A stretch of DNA of 52,973 bases from contig CAJKRH010000008.1 in NCBI GenBank assembly GCA_905202255.1, forward strand, positions 1 through 52,973. Direction: 5' to 3'. Shown in pieces: positions 16,027 to 25,245 of this stretch. This stretch comes from an uncultured Ruminococcus sp. GTDB lineage: Bacteria > Bacillota > Clostridia > Oscillospirales > CAG-272. Below the pieces are notes generated by a model, which had not been told where the DNA came from, did not search any database, and was given only the letters and a program-made list of their open reading frames with translations. Made by a program: the position numbers and the translations under genes. Position 1 is the first letter of the stretch; each line of letters starts with the position of its first letter.

Positions 16027-17920
16027 TACGCAAAAACCCGTGGGCGCACCGCAGGGCGGCGACAAAAAGCCGATGGATATGCGTCCCGGCGGCGGTCCGC
16101 GTCGCGGCATGAACATGATAGCCGAAAAGCCGAAGAACATGAAAAAGACGCTCTCAAGGCTTCTCAAATATATAGTCACGAATAAATTCATGATAATTAT
16201 GCTCGTGGCAAGCGTTATTATATCGGCGCTTCTCAACCTCGCGGGTCCTTCCATTCAGGGCGAGGCACTGAAATTCCTCACGCCGTCGACAGATGAGGGC
16301 GGAAAGCTGATAATCCTCGAGGACGGTACTGTAAAGGTCGATTTCGCGGGTATGGCAAGGCTGCTCGTGCTCCTCGGTGCGGTATATCTGCTTTCCTCGC
16401 TTTTCACATATATTCAGGGGCATATTTCGGCAAAGCTCTCACAGAAAACAGTCTACCGTATGCGCGGCGACCTTTTCCGCAAGATAGAGAAGCTTCCGAT
16501 AAAATATATCGACAATCATCCGCACGGCGATATCATGAGCCGCATGACAAACGATATAGAAAATATCTCAAATACCGTCTCCAACTCGGTGACATCGCTC
16601 ATCTCCAGTATCATAACGATAATCGGCGCTTTCTCGCTGATGCTTTATCACAGCTGGCAGATGACGCTCGTCGCTCTCGTGACAATCCCGCTGACGGTGC
16701 TTGTGACGACAAAGCTGACAAAATATGTCCGCAAGTATTTCATGCGTCAGCAGCAGCTTCTCGGCGCGATAAACTCGCAGGTGGAGGAGAGCGTGACAGG
16801 CTATAAGACAGTCGTCGCTTTCGGTCACGAAAACGAAATAAAGGAAGAATTCAACCGCACGGGCGACGAGCTCCGCACGGCGGGTATCAAGGCGGAAATT
16901 TTCGGCGGAGTCATGGGTCCGCTCATGAATATCATCGGCAATGTCGGATTTCTGCTTATCGTAATATGCGGTGCGCTCTTTACGATGAAGGGGCTTATCG
17001 GTATCACTACAATATATGTTTTCATCCAGTATTCCAAGCAGTTTACACGCCCGATAAACGAGGTGGCAAACCAGTATACCTCGATACTCAATGCGATAAC
17101 GGGCGCGGAGCGTGTTTTTGAGATAATGGATCAGAATGATGAGACGGACGAGGGCAAAAAGGTGCTTTCGCCCGACGATATCAAGGGTAATATTTCATTC
17201 CGGGATATCTGCTTCTCGTATGTTCCGAGCGAACCTGTGCTGAAAAATTTCAATCTGGAGATTTCAAGCGGACAGAAGATAGCCATAGTCGGAAAGACCG
17301 GCTCGGGAAAAACGACGATAATCAATCTGCTGACGCGCTTTTACGAGACGGACAGCGGAAAGATACTGCTGGACGGCACGGATATCCGCGAGATAACCAA
17401 GGCTTCGCTGCGCAAGAATATAGCGATAGTTTTGCAGGATACGGTGCTTTTCTCGGATACGGTAGGCGCAAATATCCGCTACGGCAGACCCGAGGCGAGC
17501 GAAGCGGAAACGGAAGCGGCGGCAAAGGCGGCAAAAGCGCATGATTTCATCACGCGTATGCCCGAGGGCTATGATACGGTGCTCGATGAATCGGGCGGCA
17601 ATATAAGTCAGGGACAGAAACAGCTGCTTACCATTGCCCGCGCGATACTGGCAGACCCGAAGATACTCATTCTCGATGAGGCAACCTCAAGCGTAGATAC
17701 GCGCACGGAGATGGATATCCAGAGCGCGATGATAAATCTGATGCAGGGAAGAACCACGCTGATAATAGCGCACAGACTCTCAACCATACGCGATGCGGAT
17801 AAGATAATAGTTCTCGACGACGGCAGGATAGTCGAAGCCGGAAACCATAATGAGCTTATCGCCGCAGAAGGCGTATATTACGGGCTCTATATGTCGCAGT
17901 TTGCGGGAATAGAGACTTAA
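16019..17920 (+). CDS. ABC exporter half-transporter, catalytic subunit
   Basis: This is the partner of the preceding gene, about 633 residues with a ~40-residue Pro/Gly-rich N-terminal extension. It has six membrane helices, Walker A GKTGSGKTT near 424, and Walker B ILILDEATSSVD with the catalytic Glu intact. The signature is ISQGQKQ rather than LSGGQ. Together with the Asp-for-Glu change in the partner, this gives one consensus and one degenerate ATP site. Start: TTG 16019 fits GAGAGGTGA 7 nt upstream; GTG 16010 is an alternative. The reading frame overlaps the partner's stop. The substrate is unknown; drug or lipid export is typical for the group. Confidence 0.9.
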   Translation: MNNTQKPVGAPQGGDKKPMDMRPGGGPRRGMNMIAEKPKNMKKTLSRLLKYIVTNKFMIIMLVASVIISALLNLAGPSIQGEALKFLTPSTDEGGKLIILEDGTVKVDFAGMARLLVLLGAVYLLSSLFTYIQGHISAKLSQKTVYRMRGDLFRKIEKLPIKYIDNHPHGDIMSRMTNDIENISNTVSNSVTSLISSIITIIGAFSLMLYHSWQMTLVALVTIPLTVLVTTKLTKYVRKYFMRQQQLLGAINSQVEESVTGYKTVVAFGHENEIKEEFNRTGDELRTAGIKAEIFGGVMGPLMNIIGNVGFLLIVICGALFTMKGLIGITTIYVFIQYSKQFTRPINEVANQYTSILNAITGAERVFEIMDQNDETDEGKKVLSPDDIKGNISFRDICFSYVPSEPVLKNFNLEISSGQKIAIVGKTGSGKTTIINLLTRFYETDSGKILLDGTDIREITKASLRKNIAIVLQDTVLFSDTVGANIRYGRPEASEAETEAAAKAAKAHDFITRMPEGYDTVLDESGGNISQGQKQLLTIARAILADPKILILDEATSSVDTRTEMDIQSAMINLMQGRTTLIIAHRLSTIRDADKIIVLDDGRIVEAGNHNELIAAEGVYYGLYMSQFAGIET

Positions 17921-17930
17921 ACGACAGAAG

Positions 17931-17964
17931 AAAAGGCGGAAAATCCGAGAGATTTCCGCCTTTT
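17931..17964 (+). terminator. Terminator of the MarR-ABC operon
   Basis: AAAAGGCGGAAAATC, loop CGAGA, GATTTCCGCCTTTT: a near-perfect 14-bp stem 10 bp past the stop codon. Confidence 0.85.
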
Positions 17965-18003
17965 GACATGTTTGACCGCATTTATTCAAAACCATTGCAA
18001 AAA

Positions 18004-18039
18004 CAAAAAAATGGAACCCGCGAGGGTTCCGTTTTTTTG
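18004..18039 (-). terminator. Terminator of ileS-mscL
   Basis: AAAATGGAACCC, loop GCGA, GGGTTCCGTTTTTTT, flanked by A and T runs, just beyond the mscL stop. It could act in both directions. Confidence 0.8.
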
Positions 18040-18051
18040 AAAGTATCGGGT

Positions 18052-18591
18052 TTATTTCTTGCTTTCCATTATGTTGCAAAGCTTTTCGAGCAGTTCTGCC
18101 TGACGGGCAACATCGGCTTTCAGCTTCTGCTCCTCGGCTTCCTTCTGCGCGGCTACCGCATCTGCCGCCGCTTTTGCGGCTTCGGCTTCCGCCTTTTCCT
18201 TTGCGGTTTTTTCTTCTGCCGCTTTTATCTCTTTTTCATTAAGTGTATTTCTCACCTTCATGATAACGCGGAGCACAGTGAAAATGCATAGCGCAATGAT
18301 GAGAAAATCGATTATTGTCTGGAGCCATGCACCCCAGAGGATAGCAACCTCGGGTGTTGTCACAACACCCTCCGTATTTGTCACGGCGGGCGTGATGACT
18401 GTTTTTACGCCGTCAAGACTGCCGCTTTTCAGAAAAAGACCCACAAAAGGATTGATAATGTAGTTCACAAGTCCCGTCGTTATCTTGCCGAAAGCGCCGC
18501 CGACTACAACGCCGACTGCCATATCAAGCACATTGCCGCGAGTGATGAACTTTTTGAAATCTGCCCAGAATGCTGATTTGCCTTTTCCCAT
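18052..18591 (-). CDS. mscL: Large-conductance mechanosensitive channel MscL with long C-terminal coil
   Basis: This 179-residue protein is the emergency osmotic release valve. The N-terminal amphipathic helix and pore helix show as WADFKKFITRGNVLDMAVGVVVGGAFGKI (first membrane helix ~17-45, rich in Gly/Ala/Val), and the second helix is at ~85-108. The periplasmic loop is longer than in short MscLs. Residues ~115-179 form an Ala/Lys/Glu-rich coiled coil that is longer than the usual C-terminal bundle (family length about 130-150). It lies 18 bp after ileS, so it shares the T-box-controlled transcript unless a hidden promoter exists. Confidence 0.93.
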   Translation of the reverse strand: MGKGKSAFWADFKKFITRGNVLDMAVGVVVGGAFGKITTGLVNYIINPFVGLFLKSGSLDGVKTVITPAVTNTEGVVTTPEVAILWGAWLQTIIDFLIIALCIFTVLRVIMKVRNTLNEKEIKAAEEKTAKEKAEAEAAKAAADAVAAQKEAEEQKLKADVARQAELLEKLCNIMESKK

Positions 18592-18609
18592 GTTTTCTCC
18601 CTCCGAAAA

Positions 18610-21600
18610 TTATTTGTTTATTTTCTCGACGCCGAGGACTACATCCTCGCCGTTGATATTCCAGTTTTTGCTGAAATGCGTTTCGCTTCCGAAAACTATA
18701 TTCACGGCAAGCGTTTCGCTCTTGATGGAGTCGGCATTGCGCTCCATGATATCGGCTATCTTCTCGTTGCCGGAGCAGTAGATATTGATATTATCCATAA
18801 CCTCAAAGCCGGAATCCTTGCGCATCGTCTGAATCTTGCTGACTATCTCGCGTACAAAGCCCTCTTCTATAAGCTCGGGTGTGAGATTTGTGTCGAGAGC
18901 GACGGTCACATTGTTATCTGAGAGAGCCTCATAGCCCGGTATCTGCGCGGATTCTATGAGCAAATCATCCTCGGAAAGCTCGGCGACGGTATCGCCGAGG
19001 TTAAGCTTCAGCTTGCCTGTATCGCGAAGCTCCGCCATTGCGGCGTTGCCGTCTATTTCGGCGAGCATGGTTCTAATCTTGCCGAGATATTTGCCGTATT
19101 TCGGACCGACTGTACGAAGCTGCGGCTTGAAAGAATAGCTTGTGAACGAAGCGGCGTCGGAAACAAATTCGACTTTCTTGACATTCAGCTCGTCTGCTAC
19201 TATCTCAACAAAATATTCGGGAAGCACCTTTTCCGCCTTGACATACATAACGCCGATAGGCTGACGGTTCTTGATGGAGGCGCTGTTTCTGCAGGCTCTG
19301 CCGAGAACAACTATATCGAGCACCTCATCCATTCTCGCTTCAAGCTCGGAGTCTATATACGCCTCGTTTGCCTGCGGGAAATCGCAGAGATGAATGCTCT
19401 CGGGTGCGGACTTGTCTATGCTGCGCACAAGATTCTGATATATATCCTCTGTCATGAAAGGAATCATCGGAGCGGCGAGCTTGCAGAATGTGACGAGGAC
19501 TGTATAGAGCGTCATATATGCGTTTATCTTGTCCTCTGTCATATCGCTTACCCAGAAGCGTTCGCGCGAACGGCGGACATACCAGTTTGAAAGCTTGTCC
19601 ACGAAATCGGAGAGCGCACGCGCCGTTTCGGTTATGCGGTAATTGCCGAGGTCGTCGTCGACTTCATTTATCAGCGAATTGAGCTTGGAGAGCACCCACT
19701 TGTCCATGACCGGAAGCTTCTCATAATCAAGCGTATATTTTGTTGCGTCGAACCCGTCGATATTAGCATAGAGAACGAAGAAAGCATAAGTATTCCAGAG
19801 CGTGCCCATGAACTTGCGCTGACCCTCGGTCACCGCCGCATCGTGGAACTTATTGGGAAGCCACGGAGCGCTGTTTGAATAGAAATACCAGCGTATCGCA
19901 TCGGCGCCGTGCTTGGCGAGCGCTTCAAACGGGTCTACTGCGTTACCCTTGGATTTCGACATCTTCTGACCGTTTTCATCCTGTACATGACCGAGAACGA
20001 TGACATTTTCATAAGGAGCCTTATTGAAAACGAGCGTGGAGACGGCGAGCAGTGAATGGAACCAACCGCGCGTCTGGTCCACTGCCTCGGAAATGAACTG
20101 AGCAGGGAAGTGGCTCAAGAAAAGCTCTTTGTTTTCAAAGGGATAGTGATACTGCGCAAAAGGCATTGCGCCCGAGTCAAACCAGCAGTCGAGCACTTCG
20201 GGTACGCGCTTCATCGGCTTGCCGCATTTCGGACATTTTATCGTTATCTCGTCGATATACGGGCGGTGAAGCTCGACTGTCTTTGCGCGCTCGTCGCCGC
20301 TCATTTCATAGAGCTCCTCGCGACTGCCGACGCAGTGACGGTGACCGCATTCGCATTCCCATATATTGAGCGGCGCGCCCCAGTAGCGGTTACGCGATAT
20401 CGCCCAGTCCTGAATATTTTCGAGCCAGTTTCCGAATCTGCCTGTGCCGATGGATTCGGGAATCCAGTTTATCGTTGCATTGTTGCGGAGCAAGTCCTCT
20501 TTTACAGCGCTCTCGCGGATATACCAAGATTCTCTTGCGTAGTAGATGAGCGGAGTGTCGCATCTCCAGCAGTGCGGATAGCTGTGCTCAAACTTCGGCG
20601 CGTCGAAGAGAAGCCCTTTCTTCTCGAGGTCGGCGAGCACGAGCGGGTCGGCTTTCTTTACGAAAAGTCCCGCATAGGAGGTTTCCTTTGTCATTTCGCC
20701 CTTGCCGTCAACGAGCTGAACGAAAGGCAGGTCGTATACCTTGCCGACATTTGCGTCGTCTTCACCGAAAGCGGGCGCGATATGAACGATACCTGTACCG
20801 TCTGTGAGCGTTACATAGTCGGCGCAGGTGACATAATATGCCTTTTTGCCCTGCTTAGCTATGATATCGAGCGCGAAATCGAAGAGCGGCTCGTATTCTT
20901 TATATTCGAGCTCCTTGCCCTTGTATTCTTCGATTATCTCATAGGCAGGAGTATCGTCATGCGCGAGCTTGCCGAGAACGCTGTCGAGCAGAGCCTTTGC
21001 CATATAATAGGTGTAGCCGTCTGCCGTCTTTACCTTGACATATGTTTCGCGGGGATTTACGCAGAGCGCGACATTGGAGGGAAGAGTCCACGGAGTTGTC
21101 GTCCATGCGAGGAAATATGCGTCCTCGCCCTTTACTTTGAAGCGGACGACTGCGGAGCGTTCCTTGACATCCTTATAGCCCTGAGCGACCTCGGCGCTGG
21201 ATAGCGGCGTGCCGCAGCGGGGACAGTAGGGAACTATCTTGAAGCCCTTATAGAGCAGACCTTTGTCCCATATCTGGCGGAGCGCCCACCATTCTGACTC
21301 GATATATTCATCTGTATATGTGATATAGGGATGCTCCATATCAGCCCAGAAGCCGACTATGCCGGAGAAATCCTCCCACATGCCCTTGTATTTCCATACG
21401 CTCTCGCGGCATTTCTTTATGAAAGGCTCGATGCCGTATTTTTCTATCTGATCCTTGCCGTCCAGCCCGAGCAGCTTTTCCACCTCAAGCTCTACGGGAA
21501 GTCCGTGCGTATCCCAGCCTGCCTTGCGGAGAACCTTCTTTCCCTTCATTGTCTGGTAGCGGGGAATCATATCTTTGATTACACGCGTGAGTACATGACC

Positions 21601-21768
21601 AATATGCGGCTTTCCGTTTGCCGTAGGGGGTCCGTCATAGAATGTATAATCCGGGCAACCCTCGCGTGCTTCGATACTCTTTTCGAATATCTTATTGTCA
21701 CGCCAGAACTGCTCGACCTTTTTTTCTCTTTCCACGAAATTGAGATTCGCGGGCACTTTTTCGTACAT
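18610..21768 (-). CDS. ileS: Isoleucyl-tRNA synthetase (type 2)
   Basis: This 1052-residue class I synthetase attaches isoleucine to tRNA-Ile. The HIGH motif is PHIGH near residue 56 and KMSKS lies near 601. An editing (CP1) domain and several zinc-type cysteine pairs (CPRCG, CECGH, CPKCG) lie between them. The length and the ANGKPHIGH form point to the longer, eukaryote-like IleRS2 class, which is often less sensitive to mupirocin; the drug phenotype is inference. GGGAGG lies before ATG 21768. A T-box leader with Ile specifier precedes it, and mscL follows. Confidence 0.96.
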   Translation of the reverse strand: MYEKVPANLNFVEREKKVEQFWRDNKIFEKSIEAREGCPDYTFYDGPPTANGKPHIGHVLTRVIKDMIPRYQTMKGKKVLRKAGWDTHGLPVELEVEKLLGLDGKDQIEKYGIEPFIKKCRESVWKYKGMWEDFSGIVGFWADMEHPYITYTDEYIESEWWALRQIWDKGLLYKGFKIVPYCPRCGTPLSSAEVAQGYKDVKERSAVVRFKVKGEDAYFLAWTTTPWTLPSNVALCVNPRETYVKVKTADGYTYYMAKALLDSVLGKLAHDDTPAYEIIEEYKGKELEYKEYEPLFDFALDIIAKQGKKAYYVTCADYVTLTDGTGIVHIAPAFGEDDANVGKVYDLPFVQLVDGKGEMTKETSYAGLFVKKADPLVLADLEKKGLLFDAPKFEHSYPHCWRCDTPLIYYARESWYIRESAVKEDLLRNNATINWIPESIGTGRFGNWLENIQDWAISRNRYWGAPLNIWECECGHRHCVGSREELYEMSGDERAKTVELHRPYIDEITIKCPKCGKPMKRVPEVLDCWFDSGAMPFAQYHYPFENKELFLSHFPAQFISEAVDQTRGWFHSLLAVSTLVFNKAPYENVIVLGHVQDENGQKMSKSKGNAVDPFEALAKHGADAIRWYFYSNSAPWLPNKFHDAAVTEGQRKFMGTLWNTYAFFVLYANIDGFDATKYTLDYEKLPVMDKWVLSKLNSLINEVDDDLGNYRITETARALSDFVDKLSNWYVRRSRERFWVSDMTEDKINAYMTLYTVLVTFCKLAAPMIPFMTEDIYQNLVRSIDKSAPESIHLCDFPQANEAYIDSELEARMDEVLDIVVLGRACRNSASIKNRQPIGVMYVKAEKVLPEYFVEIVADELNVKKVEFVSDAASFTSYSFKPQLRTVGPKYGKYLGKIRTMLAEIDGNAAMAELRDTGKLKLNLGDTVAELSEDDLLIESAQIPGYEALSDNNVTVALDTNLTPELIEEGFVREIVSKIQTMRKDSGFEVMDNINIYCSGNEKIADIMERNADSIKSETLAVNIVFGSETHFSKNWNINGEDVVLGVEKINK

Positions 21769-21811
21769 GAAATTTTTCCTCCCGAATAAATTTTTCTTTT
21801 TTACCGCAAAA

Positions 21812-22064
21812 TCAAAAAAAGCACCGTCCGCAATCGGGACGGCGCAAAAAAGCGTCGCTTAACCACCCGTTCGCATACATTTATATGCTTCCCGTATTAC
21901 GGCGGGATGCCGTCGCGTGCTTAATCGGAGAAGCCTTTCGGCAGCGATGCTCGGGAGTGATTTTCGCATGAGGTTACTTGCCGCCGAACTCTCACCGTCT
22001 TCGGCTCGCTTTGGGCTTTCTTCGGATGCTACTCTCTCCGTCTTTGCATTTGCAGGTATATACA
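21812..22064 (-). ncRNA. T-box riboswitch (isoleucine) upstream of ileS
   Basis: Read on the minus strand, the leader contains the stem I landmarks GACGGAGAGAGTAGC and GGTGAGAG. The specifier ATC (21959-21961) sits in AAAATCACTCCCGAGC. The T-box core GGGTGGTTAAGCG lies at 21857-21868 and carries the TGG that pairs with the uncharged tRNA 3' end. A terminator at 21812-21846 (GCGCCGTCCCGATTGCGGAC, then a T run) ends the leader. ATC is an isoleucine codon, matching the downstream gene. Uncharged tRNA-Ile should favour the antiterminator and so ileS-mscL expression. Confidence 0.9.
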
Positions 22065-22070
22065 TTCTAT

Positions 22071-22099
22071 ATTATAATACGGTAAAGAGCCGTTGTCAA
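22071..22099 (-). promoter_or_regulatory. Promoter of the ileS T-box transcript
   Basis: On the minus strand TTGACA (22094-22099) and TATAAT (22071-22076) are perfect boxes with a 17-bp spacer. Confidence 0.85.
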
Positions 22100-22162
22100 C
22101 AGCTTTTTTTCTTATTTTTGTCTGCAAGCGGCAAAAAATTTTACAGAAGTTTCATTTTGGTA

Positions 22163-22191
22163 TTGCAAAAATCAATCTTTTCTGCTATAAT
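22163..22191 (+). promoter_or_regulatory. Promoter of the SRP RNA
   Basis: TTGCAA (22163-22168), a 17-bp spacer and TATAAT (22186-22191), placing the start point near 22198-22202 where the RNA's closing helix begins. Confidence 0.75.
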
Positions 22192-22208
22192 AAGCAAAGC
22201 GAGATATA

Positions 22209-22492
22209 AAATCAGACCATACCGGTCGGGGAATTAGCGGTGCCCTGTACCTGCAATCCGCTACAGCAGGGATGGTTTCCGATTATGAGGGGTGGATTTG
22301 TGTGGTCTGCACCGCATAATCTCCGCGATGACGGGTGGGTCCCGCGCAATCGGTAGCTGTGAACCATGTCAGGTGAGGAATCAAGCAGCATTAAGCAGTG
22401 CCACCGGTGTGCCGTGGGGTTGCCTGCTCCGAGCGGAGACTGCGGAAAGCGCATGGAAGTTCATTTCGAGTTTTCGGTGTATGGTCTGATTT
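22209..22492 (+). ncRNA. ffs: Signal recognition particle RNA, large (Bacillus-type) form
   Basis: The 5' and 3' ends pair almost perfectly (ATCAGACCATACCG near 22211 with CGGTGTATGGTCTGAT near 22475-22490), giving a ~280-nt closed molecule like the Bacillus scRNA with an Alu domain. The SRP54-binding hairpin is visible near 22365: GTCAGGTGAGGAATCAAGCAGC. The GGAA tetraloop is closed by GA/UC in place of the usual CC/GG, a compensated change. The 3' end runs close to dnaX, the conserved Firmicute order. An ATG inside it (22366) opens a frame into dnaX but is not the real start. Confidence 0.92.
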
Positions 22493-22527
22493 TATACCTC
22501 GCTTTTTATTTTCGGGAGGGAAGGAAA

Positions 22528-24129
22528 ATGTATCAGGCGCTCTACAGAAAGTGGCGCCCTGCGGTATTTGAGGATGTCGTAGGGCAGGACCATATCACCT
22601 CTGTGCTGAAAAGCGAAGTGCAGGCAGGCAAGATATCCCATGCATATCTTTTCTGCGGACCCAGAGGAACGGGAAAAACCACCTGCGCCAAGATAATAGC
22701 CAAGGCGGCAAACTGCCTTTCTCCCGTAAACGGCGACCCGTGCGGCAAGTGCGCCGCCTGCCGCAGCATAGACAGCGGCAACTGTACCGATGTCATAGAA
22801 ATGGATGCGGCGAGCAACAACGGCGTCGACGATATCCGCGATATCCGCGATGCTGTGGTCTATACGCCCGCAGAGCTGAAATACCGCGTCTACATCATCG
22901 ACGAGGTGCATATGCTCTCTATCTCGGCTTTCAACGCACTGCTGAAAACTCTCGAAGAGCCGCCCGAGCATGTGCTTTTCATCCTCGCGACGACGGAGCT
23001 GCATAAAATCCCCGCGACGGTGCTCTCGAGATGCCAGCGCTTTGATTTTCACCGCGTTTCGCCCGACGATATGGTAAGGCGGATGGAAAAGGTCTGCGCG
23101 GGTGAGGGAATAGAAGCCGAGGCGGAGGCGCTGAAGCTTATCGCGGGGCTTTCGCAGGGCGCTGTGCGCGATGCGCTGAATATGCTCGAATACTGCTCTG
23201 GAACGGGCGGCAGAATAACGCTCGAATCCGCTTCATCCATGCTCGGCGCGGCTTCATCAAAGCTTCTCGGCGAGATATGCACGGCAATCTCCTCGGGAGA
23301 CGCGGCAAAGGCACTCGAAATAACGGACGAAATATACAATTCATCGCGCGATATCGCCGTTTTCTGGCGCGAGCTTATCGCTTTCTATCGCGACATGCTT
23401 GTTTACATCAGCTCGCGCGGCAAGGTCGGGGTAGACAGACCCGCCGCAGAATATGCGGAGCATTACGATGTGGGAACACTTTTCCGCATACTCGATATAT
23501 TCATAACGACGGAAAGCAATATGCAGAAGATTCCCGCCTCGGCAAAAATCTATGCCGAGATGGCGCTGATACGCGCCTGTGAGCCGGAGTCGGCTGTTCA
23601 CGCACAGGAAGCGGCATATGTGCAAAGGGCGGCGCCGAAGCCGAGAGCGGAGACGGCGCGCGCAGCATCTGCATCATCTGCTTCTCCCGCTACACCCGCG
23701 GCAGAAGCACCGAGGGCGGAGAGTCCGCTGACATCGGAAACGGTAGCAAATGCGCCGACAGCGGAAAAGTCAGCCGATGATAAGCCTGCGGAGACGGCGA
23801 AAGAATCGGCTTCCGGCAAGATTCCGATGCGCCGATGGGGCGATGTGGTGAAGCGCATCGTGGCTTCGGATATGGCGCTCGGCTCGTTTATACGCGGCTC
23901 GGCGGCACTTGAGTGCGACGGATGTCTGTATGTGGTTTTTGACAAGCCCTTCGGCATAAGCCTGATGAACGACAAGCGCAAGTGCGATGTTTCATCTGCG
24001 ATAAAAGAAGCGACGGGGAAGAATTTCCCGCCCGAAAAAATCCTCGAGCAGGAAAAGGCTGAAAACCTGCTCGGCGAGCCGATGGAAGAGCTTATAAAGA
24101 AATTTGAAGAATTCGGAAAGGAAGAATGA
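22528..24129 (+). CDS. dnaX: DNA polymerase III subunits gamma and tau
   Basis: This 533-residue clamp-loader ATPase has Walker A GPRGTGKTT near residues 43-51, a zinc module (CLSPVNGDPCGKCAAC), Walker B DEVHML and the SRC sensor motif in LSRCQRF. An Ala/Pro/Glu-rich linker spans about 385-450, and a tau-like C-terminal domain follows. It loads the sliding clamp and organises the replisome. Start 22528 follows GGAGGGAAGG; the upstream 54 codons belong to the SRP RNA. Whether a shorter gamma form is made by frameshifting is not evident from any obvious slippery A run. Confidence 0.95.
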   Translation: MYQALYRKWRPAVFEDVVGQDHITSVLKSEVQAGKISHAYLFCGPRGTGKTTCAKIIAKAANCLSPVNGDPCGKCAACRSIDSGNCTDVIEMDAASNNGVDDIRDIRDAVVYTPAELKYRVYIIDEVHMLSISAFNALLKTLEEPPEHVLFILATTELHKIPATVLSRCQRFDFHRVSPDDMVRRMEKVCAGEGIEAEAEALKLIAGLSQGAVRDALNMLEYCSGTGGRITLESASSMLGAASSKLLGEICTAISSGDAAKALEITDEIYNSSRDIAVFWRELIAFYRDMLVYISSRGKVGVDRPAAEYAEHYDVGTLFRILDIFITTESNMQKIPASAKIYAEMALIRACEPESAVHAQEAAYVQRAAPKPRAETARAASASSASPATPAAEAPRAESPLTSETVANAPTAEKSADDKPAETAKESASGKIPMRRWGDVVKRIVASDMALGSFIRGSAALECDGCLYVVFDKPFGISLMNDKRKCDVSSAIKEATGKNFPPEKILEQEKAENLLGEPMEELIKKFEEFGKEE

Positions 24130-24132
24130 AAT

Positions 24133-24483
24133 ATGAAAGCAAGAATACCCGGAGGCGGCGGTCCCTCCATGAATCAGATGATAAAGCAGGCGCAGAAGAT
24201 GCAGGAGGATATGGCGGCACTTCAGGCGGAGCTTGAAACAAGAGAATACGATATTTCCGCGGGCGGCGGCGTTGTTCAGATCAAAATAAACGGCAAGAAA
24301 GAGATACTCTCCATAAAAATCGATCCCGAAATAGTAGACCCCGACGATGTGGAAACGCTTTCCGACATTATCGTGGCAGGCGTAAACGAAGCGATAAAGC
24401 GCGTTGAAGATACGACAAACGCCGAAATGGAGAAGATAACGGGAGCCTTCGGCGGGCTTTCCGGCATGCCCGGTCTTTTCTGA
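24133..24483 (+). CDS. YbaB/EbfC family nucleoid-associated protein
   Basis: This 116-residue protein has the family core MNQMIKQAQKMQEDMAALQ, then GGGVVQIKINGKKEILSIKIDPE and DDVETLSDIIVAGVNEAIKR. It is a DNA-binding dimer found next to dnaX and recR in most bacteria. It starts 3 bp after the dnaX stop, is clearly in the same operon, and is followed by recR. Its molecular role is uncertain but is linked to nucleoid structure and recombination repair. Confidence 0.95.
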   Translation: MKARIPGGGGPSMNQMIKQAQKMQEDMAALQAELETREYDISAGGGVVQIKINGKKEILSIKIDPEIVDPDDVETLSDIIVAGVNEAIKRVEDTTNAEMEKITGAFGGLSGMPGLF

Positions 24484-24519
24484 TAAACCCATAGCGTAAA
24501 GCATTTTTCGGAGGGAAAC

Positions 24520-25119
24520 ATGGATTATATTTTGCCTTTGCAGAAGCTGATAGAGCAATTCGGCAGGCTCAAGGGTGTAGGCTATAAAACGGCGGTGCGC
24601 TATGCGCTTTCCGTTCTCGATATGAGCGAAGCCGATGTCGAAGAATTTGCAAGATGCCTCCTCTCGGCAAAGCATGATATACATAACTGCGAGATATGCG
24701 GAAATCTTTCCGATGCGCCGATATGCTCGATATGCTCCGACCCGAGACGCGACAAATCGCTTATCTGCGTTGTCGAGGATGCCAAAACTGTCATGGCGAT
24801 AGAGAAAGTCAAGGAATATGAGGGACTCTATCATGTGCTGGGCGGTGCGCTTTCTCCGATGGATGGGATAGGTCCCGACCAGCTTCGTATAAAGGAGCTT
24901 CTCAAGCGCATAGGCAATGGCGAGGTAAAGGAGCTTATCCTCGCGACAAATCCGAATGTAGAGGGCGAAACGACAGCTATGTATATTTCAAAGCTTGTCG
25001 CGCCGCTCGGAATAAGGACGACACGCCTTGCTTACGGCGTTCCAGTGGGCGCGAGCATAGAATATGCCGATGAGGTTACGCTCATGCGCGCACTTGACGG
25101 CAGAAGAGAAATAAAATAA
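24520..25119 (+). CDS. recR: Recombination mediator RecR
   Basis: This 199-residue RecFOR-pathway protein has an N-terminal helix-hairpin-helix (FGRLKGVGYKTAVRYA), a zinc finger CEICGNLSDAPICSIC and a Toprim domain beginning ICVVEDAKTVMAIE. It helps load RecA on gapped DNA. GGAGGG precedes the ATG. It is last in the dnaX-ybaB-recR operon; I see no strong terminator before the tRNA genes. Confidence 0.96.
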   Translation: MDYILPLQKLIEQFGRLKGVGYKTAVRYALSVLDMSEADVEEFARCLLSAKHDIHNCEICGNLSDAPICSICSDPRRDKSLICVVEDAKTVMAIEKVKEYEGLYHVLGGALSPMDGIGPDQLRIKELLKRIGNGEVKELILATNPNVEGETTAMYISKLVAPLGIRTTRLAYGVPVGASIEYADEVTLMRALDGRREIK

Positions 25120-25182
25120 GCGGTATTGTGCGGTGTTTTCGGCTTTGCGGCTAAAAAATCTTGATAAATTTTATAAAAGTTA

Positions 25183-25211
25183 TTGACAAAAACGCCGAGT
25201 CATGGTAAAAT
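25183..25211 (+). promoter_or_regulatory. Promoter of the tRNA pair
   Basis: TTGACA (25183-25188), 17 bp, TAAAAT (25206-25211), 34 bp before the first tRNA. Confidence 0.75.
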
Positions 25212-25245
25212 AGCAGAGCGGTCTCAAAAAGCCGCTCTTAATCAC

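Noticed and set aside
20056..21204. 382-residue frame opposite ileS
   Set aside because: Shadow of ileS; no ribosome site and no recognisable domain.
22366..22527. N-terminal extension of dnaX starting inside the SRP RNA
   Set aside because: The extension is SRP RNA sequence; the true start has a strong GGAGGG site at 22515.
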